Positions 1-5,680 of a DNA stretch of 5,680 bases are shown here, one piece after another. The notes under the pieces are model-generated. The model saw only the letters and a program-made list of their open reading frames with translations, made no database searches and was not told the origin of the DNA. Both the position numbers and the translations under genes were made by a program. Numbering within the stretch: the stretch's first letter is position 1; each line of letters starts with the position of its first letter. This DNA is from Bacteroidales bacterium. GTDB lineage: Bacteria > Bacteroidota > Bacteroidia > Bacteroidales > UBA7960. Where the stretch lies: contig PWNY01000129.1 of assembly GCA_003557805.1 (NCBI GenBank), positions 1 to 5,680 of the forward strand, given 5' to 3'.

Positions 1-2034
1 ACAAGGGAGGAGTTCAAACGCAATGTGCCGGGAAGGATTATAGGGGTGTCGGTCGACAAGAACGGTGACTACGCGCTGAGGATGGCACTGCAGACCAGGG
101 AACAGCATATCAAGCGTGAAAGGGCAACCTCCAATATATGCACGGCACAGGCCCTGCTGGCCTCAATTGCGGCCATGTACGCGGTATACCACGGCCCGGG
201 TGGTCTTAAGAAGATCGCCCGCCACATAAACATACTTACCGGGGTACTCTCCAGCGAGCTTAGCAGGTATGGATATGCCCAGCTTAACGAACACTTCTTC
301 GACACCCTGCTGATACAGCTGCCCGAGAGTGTGTTCTCGGACAACATCAGACAGATGGGGCTGGAAAAGAGGATGAACTTCCGCATCATAGATGACAAGC
401 ATATCGGAATAAGCCTTGATGAAACAACATCACTGGAAGATGTTAACACCATACTGGCGATATTTGCCAGTGCTGCCCAGGCCAAATTCGTCGAGTTTGT
501 ATGCGACCCTGCAGAGTGTGAGAAAATCACAACCATTCCGGATAAGTTCGTAAGGGAGAGCAAATTCCTGCAGCAGTCATGCTTTAACTCCTACCACTCG
601 GAGACAGAAATGATGCGCTATTTAAAGAAGCTCGAGAACCGCGACCTTGCGCTTAACCGCACCATGATACCGCTTGGTTCCTGCACCATGAAGCTTAATG
701 CCGCAGCCGAGCTGTTTGCCCTCAGCTGGCCTGAGTTTTCAAATATTCACCCCTTTGTGCCGGATGACCAGGCTGCCGGCTACCACGAGCTGATACGCCA
801 GCTTGAGAGTGACCTGTGTGAAATCACCGGCTTCTCAGGCTTTTCCTTCATGCCCAACTCCGGTGCCTCGGGTGAGTATACCGGCCTTATGGTGATCAGG
901 GCGTACCATGAGAGCCGTGGCGAAGGCCACAGGGACATTACCCTGATCCCCTCATCTGCACACGGTACCAACCCGGCAAGCGCCGTGATGGCGGGGACCA
1001 GGGTGGTTGTCGTGAAGTGTGATGATAACGGCAACATCGATATTGATGATCTGCGCAGCAAGGCCGAAAAGCACAGCGACAATCTGGCTGCCATTATGGT
1101 CACCTATCCATCGACACACGGGGTGTTCGAGGAGGATATACTTGAAGTAACAAAGATCATCCATGAGCATGGAGGACAGGTGTACATGGATGGTGCCAAT
1201 ATGAACGCACAGGTGGGTTATACCAACCCGGCCATATGCGGTGCTGACGTTTGCCACCTGAACCTGCACAAGACCTTTGCGATCCCCCATGGCGGGGGCG
1301 GTCCCGGTGTCGGCCCCATAGGTGTGGTGGATCACCTGCTGCCCTTTTTGCCAGGCCACCCGCTGAAGAAGACCGGGGGCGACCAGGGTATAAATGCCAT
1401 TGCAGCATCACCTTACGGAAGTGCTTTCATACTCCCGATAACCTACGGTTATATAAAGCTGCTGGGCGGTAAGGGCCTTATGGAGGCAACCCGTATTGCC
1501 ATCCTTAGCACCAACTACATAAAGGCCTCCCTGGAAGAGCACTACAAGGTACTCTACACAGGCAGGAACGGCTGGTCAGCCCACGAGATGATACTGGACT
1601 GCAACCCCTTTAAGCGCAGCATACAGGTAGATGCAATTGACATTGCAAAACGCCTTATGGACTATGGCTTCCATGCACCCACGGTAGCATTTCCCGTTCC
1701 CGGCACCCTGATGGTGGAGCCCACCGAGAGCGAGCCCCTTACGGAGCTTGACCGCTTTATCGACTCAATGAAGGAGATACGAAGGGAGATACAGGAGATC
1801 GAGGATGGCAAGGCCGACAGGGAGGACAATGTCATAAAGAACGCACCCCATACCGCTGCAATGGCAGCAGGGGACAAGTGGAACAAACCATACAGCCGTG
1901 AAAAAGCTGTCTTCCCCATGCCGTGGTCGGCGGAGATAAAATACTTCCCTCCAGTGACACGTATTGACGATGCTTACGGTGACCGCAACCTGGTCTGCAC
2001 ATGCGATCCAATAGAGAGCTATGCGCAGGATTGA
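1..2034 (+). CDS. gcvP: Glycine dehydrogenase (decarboxylating), P-protein; 5'-truncated by window edge
   Basis: This is the PLP-dependent P-protein of the cytoplasmic glycine cleavage system. It decarboxylates glycine and passes the aminomethyl group to the lipoyl arm of GcvH. The frame is open from base 1 (first residues TREEFKRNVPGRIIG), so the GTG at 25 is an internal valine and not the start. 677 residues are visible; single-chain family members have about 950, so roughly 280 N-terminal residues lie upstream. Visible motifs, numbered from base 1: ATSNICTAQ (about 44-52), GSCTMKLN (226-233), SSAHGTNPAS (318-327), DGANMNAQVG (397-406, with the conserved Asp of PLP enzymes), and HLNLHKTF, whose Lys424 (codon 1270-1272) is the expected PLP Schiff-base lysine. 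HGGGGPG follows directly. Both the N-terminal-like and C-terminal PLP-fold halves are represented in one frame, so this is the fused form and not the split GcvPA/GcvPB type. The C-terminus (KNAPHT, then CTCDPIESY) matches the usual family end, and TGA is at 2032-2034. No frameshift is seen. No other gcv genes are in view. Confidence 0.97.
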   Translation, partial: TREEFKRNVPGRIIGVSVDKNGDYALRMALQTREQHIKRERATSNICTAQALLASIAAMYAVYHGPGGLKKIARHINILTGVLSSELSRYGYAQLNEHFFDTLLIQLPESVFSDNIRQMGLEKRMNFRIIDDKHIGISLDETTSLEDVNTILAIFASAAQAKFVEFVCDPAECEKITTIPDKFVRESKFLQQSCFNSYHSETEMMRYLKKLENRDLALNRTMIPLGSCTMKLNAAAELFALSWPEFSNIHPFVPDDQAAGYHELIRQLESDLCEITGFSGFSFMPNSGASGEYTGLMVIRAYHESRGEGHRDITLIPSSAHGTNPASAVMAGTRVVVVKCDDNGNIDIDDLRSKAEKHSDNLAAIMVTYPSTHGVFEEDILEVTKIIHEHGGQVYMDGANMNAQVGYTNPAICGADVCHLNLHKTFAIPHGGGGPGVGPIGVVDHLLPFLPGHPLKKTGGDQGINAIAASPYGSAFILPITYGYIKLLGGKGLMEATRIAILSTNYIKASLEEHYKVLYTGRNGWSAHEMILDCNPFKRSIQVDAIDIAKRLMDYGFHAPTVAFPVPGTLMVEPTESEPLTELDRFIDSMKEIRREIQEIEDGKADREDNVIKNAPHTAAMAAGDKWNKPYSREKAVFPMPWSAEIKYFPPVTRIDDAYGDRNLVCTCDPIESYAQD

Positions 2035-2163
2035 CAGTTGAAGCGGACCATAAAAAAAGGCTAATTACCAATGGCTCTCCCGCCTGGGGAAGGGGATATT
2101 TATATTTTTTTGTGTTCCCGGCCTTCTTATTATTTGTATCTTTGTGTTTTAAACCAGTGTTTT
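2035..2163 (+). other. Intergenic gap between gcvP and the acyl-CoA synthetase gene
   Basis: This 129-base gap has two parts. The left part (2035-2096) is mixed in composition and includes an A-run at 2052-2058 and a C-rich/G-rich stretch at 2077-2096. There TCCC (2078-2081) can pair with GGGA (2087-2090) or with GGGA (2093-2096), giving only a 4-bp stem. A T-rich tract (2097-2111) comes next, so this may be a weak rho-independent terminator for gcvP, but the stem is too short for a firm call. The right part (2097-2150) is AT-rich and carries the promoter-like element listed separately. An open frame runs through the gap from an ATG at 2071 into the next gene, but it encodes a low-complexity aromatic/cysteine-rich peptide unlike any family start, so I treat it as non-coding. 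Confidence 0.6.
2109..2144 (+). promoter_or_regulatory. Bacteroidota-type promoter for the acyl-CoA synthetase gene
   Basis: TATCTTTG at 2137-2144 is an exact match to TAnnTTTG, the -7 box used by the primary sigma factor of Bacteroidota. Upstream, TTTG at 2109-2112 could be the -33 element; its 24-base spacing from the -7 box is somewhat longer than the usual spacing of about 17-23. Transcription would begin close to 2150, leaving a leader of only about 10-15 bases before the ATG at 2164. No Shine-Dalgarno sequence precedes that ATG, which is common in this phylum. The call rests on the -7 match and its position; the -33 element is uncertain. Confidence 0.55.
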
Positions 2164-3894
2164 ATGTCAATACCCGAAAAACTGACTTTCCGGGCACTTC
2201 TTGAGAACAGTGCTTCAAAGTTTGCAGACAGGCCGGCCCTGGGTTATGCAGGCGAACAGACCCATACATACTCCGAGGTATATGAAAGAGCCACAAAGCT
2301 AATGTTGATGCTCTCAGCCTTCGGCATCAAAAAGGGCGACCGCGTTGCCCTTCTGGCACAGAATATGCCCAACTGGGGAGTCTCATATCTTGCAGTAACC
2401 TCCATGGGTGCCGTGGTGGTCCCTATACTGATTGATTTTACCGAGAAGGAGATAGCAAGGATACTCGAGCACAGCGGGGCAAGATCCATTATAGTATCAG
2501 AAAAACAGGCATACAAGCTAAAAACCTCACTGCCGCAAAACCTTAAATCGGCAGTGCTGATGGACAACCTTTACGAGATCAGTCTCGGCAACCTTGAAAT
2601 GTCAGGCCAGGCCGTAAGGGCTCCAAAAAGGGCAAATCAGAGCAGTAAAACTTTACCGGAGCCACCGGGCGAGTTTGATCTTGCCGCGATTCTATATACT
2701 TCAGGTACAACGGGCAATCCCAAAGGGGTAATGCTCAGCCACAGCAACATCTTGTCAAATGCGGTAAACACCCTGGGCATACAGAATGTCATCCCCGAAG
2801 ACAGACTGCTTTCGGTCCTGCCCCTGCCGCACACCTACGAATGCACCATAGGTTTTATCATCCCCTTCATGTCGGGAGCGTCGGTTCACTACATAGATAA
2901 GCCGCCCACACCCGCGGTTCTTTTACCAGCGATGGAGGCTGTAAAGCCGACCATGATGCTCACCGTACCGCTGATCATAGAGAAGGTATACCGTAAAAGG
3001 GTGCTTCCAAAAATGACATCAAGCAAGGCAATGAGGATGCTCACGAAACTAGACCCTTTCCGCAAGCTAATCCATAAACTTGCCGGCAAGAAGATATACA
3101 AGGCCTTCGGCGGGCACCTGCATTTTTTCGGTATAGGCGGCTCCAAGCTGGACGCGGCTACCGAGTTGTTCCTAAGGGATGCAGGCTTCCCTTATGCCAT
3201 CGGGTACGGATTGACCGAGACCTCACCCCTGCTTGCAGGGTGCGGCCCGAAGATCACTAAATACCAGTCTACAGGTTACTCCCTGCCCAACCAGCAGCTG
3301 CGAATACTCGATCCTGATCCCAGGACCGGCGAGGGAGAGATCGTTGCAAAGGGACCCAATATAATGCTGGGCTATTACAAGGAGCCGGAAATGACACGTG
3401 CGGTATTCACTGAAGATGGCTGGTTCAAGACAGGTGACCTGGGTGTTATCGACAAGGATGGCTACCTGTTCATCAGGGGGCGCATAAAGAATATCATTAT
3501 CAGCTCCACCGGTGAGAATATCTACCCCGAGGATATTGAGGCCGAGATAAACAGGGAACACCATGTACTGGAGTCACTTGTATATGAGATAAAAGGCAAG
3601 CTGATTGCGAAGGTCCACCTCAATTACGAAGAGCTTGACAAGCGCTATCATGAACTGAGGGAGTCAGCAGGCCACAGCTACCATGACATAAAAGAGAGCG
3701 CCGGTATAATGTATGATCAGGTGCAGCAGAAGGTTAAAGCACGCCTTGGCGAGATCCAGAACAGGGTGAACTCCAGGCTCAACCGCTTCTCAAAACTTTC
3801 ATTCGTCGAGGAGCAGGTAGAGCCCTTTGAGAAGACACCCACAAAGAAGATCAAGCGCTTTTTGTACCTTAACAAAGGTAAAGGCAAAAAGTAA
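2164..3894 (+). CDS. AMP-forming long-chain acyl-CoA synthetase (FadD/FAA1-like)
   Basis: This enzyme of the ANL adenylating family should convert a fatty acid, ATP and CoA to acyl-CoA, AMP and pyrophosphate, probably at the inner face of the membrane. From the ATG at 2164 it has 576 residues. I chose this start because MSIPEKLTFRALLE resembles a normal family N-terminus; the in-frame ATG at 2071 adds 31 unlikely residues and would be upstream of the promoter-like box. Motifs in order: phosphate-binding loop YTSGTTGNPKG (178-188), PLPHTYE with the aromatic/His motif (near 220-226), adenine-site YGLTETSP (348-355), ribose-binding Asp425 in TGDLG, hinge region GRIKN (439-443), GENIYP (450-455), and the likely catalytic Lys562 in PTKKIKR (A10 motif). 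The hinge motif has Asn443 where many relatives have Asp or Glu after the Lys. Between GENIYP and Lys562 lies an array of 11-residue repeats (495-549), listed separately. The tail is lysine-rich. Chain-length preference cannot be read from the sequence; long-chain is inferred from overall similarity to the FAA1-type group. The gene is probably transcribed alone. Confidence 0.93.
   Translation: MSIPEKLTFRALLENSASKFADRPALGYAGEQTHTYSEVYERATKLMLMLSAFGIKKGDRVALLAQNMPNWGVSYLAVTSMGAVVVPILIDFTEKEIARILEHSGARSIIVSEKQAYKLKTSLPQNLKSAVLMDNLYEISLGNLEMSGQAVRAPKRANQSSKTLPEPPGEFDLAAILYTSGTTGNPKGVMLSHSNILSNAVNTLGIQNVIPEDRLLSVLPLPHTYECTIGFIIPFMSGASVHYIDKPPTPAVLLPAMEAVKPTMMLTVPLIIEKVYRKRVLPKMTSSKAMRMLTKLDPFRKLIHKLAGKKIYKAFGGHLHFFGIGGSKLDAATELFLRDAGFPYAIGYGLTETSPLLAGCGPKITKYQSTGYSLPNQQLRILDPDPRTGEGEIVAKGPNIMLGYYKEPEMTRAVFTEDGWFKTGDLGVIDKDGYLFIRGRIKNIIISSTGENIYPEDIEAEINREHHVLESLVYEIKGKLIAKVHLNYEELDKRYHELRESAGHSYHDIKESAGIMYDQVQQKVKARLGEIQNRVNSRLNRFSKLSFVEEQVEPFEKTPTKKIKRFLYLNKGKGKK
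3646..3810 (+). repeat. Hendecad (11-residue) repeat array inside the acyl-CoA synthetase
   Basis: Residues 495-549 of the acyl-CoA synthetase can be laid out as five consecutive 11-residue units beginning at 3646, 3679, 3712, 3745 and 3778. Units 1 and 2 are clearly related: both start Y-H-acidic-aliphatic-basic and then share ESAG. Units 3 and 4 keep an aromatic or Leu at position 1, Glu or Gln at 3, Val or Ile at 4, and a basic residue at 11. Unit 5 (starting LNRF) is marginal. The codons of units 1 and 2 differ at many positions, so this is an old protein-level repeat and not a recent DNA duplication. There are no prolines, and glycines are few, so a long amphipathic helix is expected. 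Hendecad periodicity is known in membrane-binding amphipathic helices and some coiled coils; a membrane or self-association role here is inference. Confidence 0.6.
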
Positions 3895-3903
3895 AGCCAT
3901 AAG

Positions 3904-3919
3904 CAGGAACAACCTCCTG
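3904..3919. terminator. Small inverted repeat between convergent genes, possible weak bidirectional terminator
   Basis: CAGGA (3904-3908) and TCCTG (3915-3919) are perfect complements around a 6-base loop. The repeat fills most of the 25-base gap between the two convergent stop codons, where a shared terminator is expected. There is no T-run directly after it on the + strand. On the - strand the nearest run of five Ts (complement of 3886-3890) lies about 13 bases beyond the stem. A 5-bp stem without an adjacent U-tract is a poor intrinsic terminator, so the call rests mainly on position. Confidence 0.3.
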
Positions 3920-5680
3920 TCAGAGCAGTGAATATGTAACTGCCACCCCCACTGTAACCACAGATGCCATTACCATCAGCTTGATAAGGATGTTCAGGCT
4001 CGGGCCGGAGGTATCCTTTAAGGGATCGCCTATGGTATCACCGGTTATTGATGACCTGTGGCTCTCTGATCCCTTGCCCCCGTAATGTCCCTCTTCGATA
4101 TACTTTTTTGCATTGTCCCAGGCACCACCCGAGTTTGCCATGAAGATAGCCAGTGCAAAGCCGCTGGAAATAGTTCCCAGCAACAGGCCTGACACTCCGG
4201 GCACACCGAACACCAAACCTACAATAACCGGTATAAGCAATGCTATCAGGGAAGGCAGCAGCATCTCACGCTGGGCTCCCTTTGTGGATATCTGAACGCA
4301 GCGGGCGTAATCTGGTTCCTCTCTACCCTCTATTATACCCGGGATGGTCCTGAACTGCCTGCGCACTTCATCCACCATTTTCTGTGCAGCCCTGCCAACA
4401 GCATTCATCGTAAGCCCACTGAACAGGTAGACCGCCATCACTCCCAGGAGGATTCCGGCTATCACCTTTGGGTTCATAAGGTGTACCTCGTAATGGACCA
4501 CAAAGTCGATAAAGCTCGCTTCAACTGCCCTTGTACCTGCTATCAGTTCATCGGGCCTGTCAAGGAACTTTACGAACATCATCTTGACCTCCTCAAAATA
4601 GGACGCAAGAAGGGCAAGTGCCGTAAGTGCGGCAGAACCTATAGCGAAACCTTTCCCGGTGGCAGCGGTGGTGTTGCCCAGGGCATCCAGTGCATCAGTA
4701 CGCTTGCGCACCTCCTCGCCCAGTCCGCTCATCTCTGCATTACCACCGGCATTGTCGGCAATGGGCCCGTAAGCATCCGTTGCCAGTGTTATACCCAGGG
4801 TTGACAACATGCCAACAGCTGCAATACCAATACCGTAAAGGCCATAGTTAAGCGTTGCCGTGTCAAAACTAAAACCGGTTGCAAATGAAAAGGCAAGTGT
4901 AATGGCAATCACAATGATAAACAAAGGCATGGAGGCAGAGAGAAGCCCGTTACCTATTCCGCTGATAATAAGTGTTGCCGTACCGGTCTGGCTGGATTCA
5001 GCGATCTTGCGGGTAGGGCGGTATGCCGATGCGGTGAAGTACTCTGTCGACTGGCCTATGGCAATACCTGCCAGCAGCCCTGTAACTATCGAGCCCCACA
5101 GTCCTATATAATTGGGCATATTAAGGAAGTACAGCACCAGAAATGACGCGATAACTATCAGCACCGCGCTCATGTTCACCCCGAAACCAAGCGACCTGAG
5201 CAGCTGCTTCTGGGTAGCGCCTTCACGGGTACGCACCATAAAGACCCCGAATATCGACAGTATGGTACCAATTGCCGCTATCACCATTGGAGCTATTACG
5301 GCATTCATCTGCACGTTGCCCTCATAACCTATGAAAGCGGCTGCCCCCAGAAGTGCAGTGGCCAGTATGGATGCGGCAAAGGACTCAAAGAGGTCCGCTC
5401 CCATCCCTGCAACATCACCCACATTGTCACCGACATTGTCGGCAATGGTGGCGGGATTACGCGGGTCATCCTCCGGAATGCCCTCTTCCATCTTGCCTAC
5501 CAGGTCGGCGCCCACATCGGCTGCCTTGGTGTAGATACCCCCGCCAACACGGGCAAACAGGGCCTGGGTGGAAGCACCCATCCCGAATGTCAGCATTATG
5601 GCGGTGATGGTCATCAGCTTATAACCTGCATCCATCTCCGGGATGAAGATGTTCAGGGCAATAAACCAGAGGGAGATGTC
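3920..5680 (-). CDS. hppA: Membrane-bound ion-translocating pyrophosphatase, K+-dependent type; 5'-truncated by window edge
   Basis: This integral membrane enzyme hydrolyses pyrophosphate and pumps H+ and/or Na+ across the membrane. The frame is open to base 5680 (first residues DISLWFIALNIF), so the ATG at 5635-5633 is internal. 586 residues are visible; bacterial members usually have about 660-750, so roughly 100-150 N-terminal residues are missing. Diagnostic motifs: GGGIYTKAADVGADLVGK (5545-5492), then EEGIPEDDPRNP and DNVGDNVGD with the Mg-PPi-binding aspartates; ATDAYGPIADNAGG; GNTTAATGKGFAIGSA (about 4678-4631); STKGAQRE; and GDTIGDPLKDTSGPS (4042-3998) with the C-terminal catalytic Asp/Lys cluster. 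The residue after GNTT is Ala (codon 4666-4664) and Gly follows three positions later, the pattern of K+-dependent enzymes; K+-independent ones have Lys and Thr there. At least a dozen hydrophobic segments are visible, consistent with TM segments from about 4 to 16. TGA is at 3922-3920. The promoter is out of view. Whether it pumps Na+, H+ or both cannot be settled here because part of the determinants lies upstream. Confidence 0.97.
   Translation of the reverse strand, partial: DISLWFIALNIFIPEMDAGYKLMTITAIMLTFGMGASTQALFARVGGGIYTKAADVGADLVGKMEEGIPEDDPRNPATIADNVGDNVGDVAGMGADLFESFAASILATALLGAAAFIGYEGNVQMNAVIAPMVIAAIGTILSIFGVFMVRTREGATQKQLLRSLGFGVNMSAVLIVIASFLVLYFLNMPNYIGLWGSIVTGLLAGIAIGQSTEYFTASAYRPTRKIAESSQTGTATLIISGIGNGLLSASMPLFIIVIAITLAFSFATGFSFDTATLNYGLYGIGIAAVGMLSTLGITLATDAYGPIADNAGGNAEMSGLGEEVRKRTDALDALGNTTAATGKGFAIGSAALTALALLASYFEEVKMMFVKFLDRPDELIAGTRAVEASFIDFVVHYEVHLMNPKVIAGILLGVMAVYLFSGLTMNAVGRAAQKMVDEVRRQFRTIPGIIEGREEPDYARCVQISTKGAQREMLLPSLIALLIPVIVGLVFGVPGVSGLLLGTISSGFALAIFMANSGGAWDNAKKYIEEGHYGGKGSESHRSSITGDTIGDPLKDTSGPSLNILIKLMVMASVVTVGVAVTYSLL

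Noticed and set aside
69..563. Minus-strand open frame of 164 codons antisense to gcvP
   Set aside because: It is a shadow of the gcvP codon pattern; its Ser/Leu-rich translation shows no family resemblance, and the + strand frame is unambiguous.
952..1359. Minus-strand open frame of 135 codons antisense to the PLP-lysine region of gcvP
   Set aside because: It overlaps the most conserved part of gcvP, and its His/Val-rich translation is typical of an antisense shadow.
25..2034. GTG at 25 as the true start of the gcvP product
   Set aside because: The frame is open to base 1 and the residues before it (TREEFKRN) match the family's internal sequence ahead of PGRIIG; the gene simply begins outside the window.
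2051..2111. Strong intrinsic terminator after gcvP
   Set aside because: The T-rich tract is present but I can form only a 4-bp stem before it, so it is mentioned in the gap entry and not called as a feature.
4481..4804. Plus-strand open frame of 107 codons with CRKCGR-like cysteine spacing resembling a zinc ribbon
   Set aside because: It lies entirely antisense to conserved HppA coding sequence, including the GNTTAA motif. The cysteines are the antisense reading of Ala- and Thr-rich codons, and there is no partner CxxC in sensible context.
5331..5607. Two overlapping plus-strand open frames antisense to the start of the visible HppA
   Set aside because: They are Ala/Ser/Pro-rich and His/Arg/Pro-rich shadows of the GADLVGK and DNVGDNVGD coding region; two frames open at once here reflects codon bias, not genes.
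3920..5635. ATG at 5635 as the true start of hppA
   Set aside because: Fifteen more in-frame codons up to 5680 encode a hydrophobic membrane-segment-like stretch, and the family needs over 100 more N-terminal residues.

Overview
The window holds three protein-coding genes and almost nothing else. Two are cut by its edges: the C-terminal two thirds of glycine dehydrogenase GcvP (+ strand, 1-2034), a complete AMP-forming long-chain acyl-CoA synthetase (+ strand, start re-called to 2164, end 3894), and the C-terminal four fifths of a membrane pyrophosphatase HppA (- strand, 5680-3920). All three are household metabolic families with their catalytic motifs intact. I see no mobile element, CRISPR array, RNA gene or defence locus.

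The likely source is a member of the Bacteroidota, probably Bacteroidales-like, with moderate GC. The clues are the gap before the acyl-CoA synthetase, which has a perfect TAnnTTTG -7 box and no Shine-Dalgarno sequence before the ATG, and the sequence character of all three proteins. These include a TYE-containing acyl-CoA synthetase with the GENIYP signature and a K+-dependent type HppA with a long loop before a conserved LMNPKV segment. This assignment is inference from memory of the families, not a database result.

Layout: gcvP runs off the left edge and ends at 2034. A 129-base gap (2035-2163) carries a weak hairpin, an AT-rich stretch and the promoter-like element. The acyl-CoA synthetase follows and ends 25 bases from the stop codon of hppA, which is read towards it. 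That 25-base gap contains a small inverted repeat. hppA runs off the right edge.

Functional links: GcvP decarboxylates glycine for one-carbon metabolism. The acyl-CoA synthetase activates fatty acids and releases AMP and pyrophosphate. HppA hydrolyses pyrophosphate and stores the energy as an ion gradient. The last two are biochemically complementary, but they are convergent and so not one operon; any functional pairing is speculative. The most distinctive feature is an array of 11-residue repeats inserted in the C-terminal domain of the acyl-CoA synthetase, ahead of its catalytic lysine.
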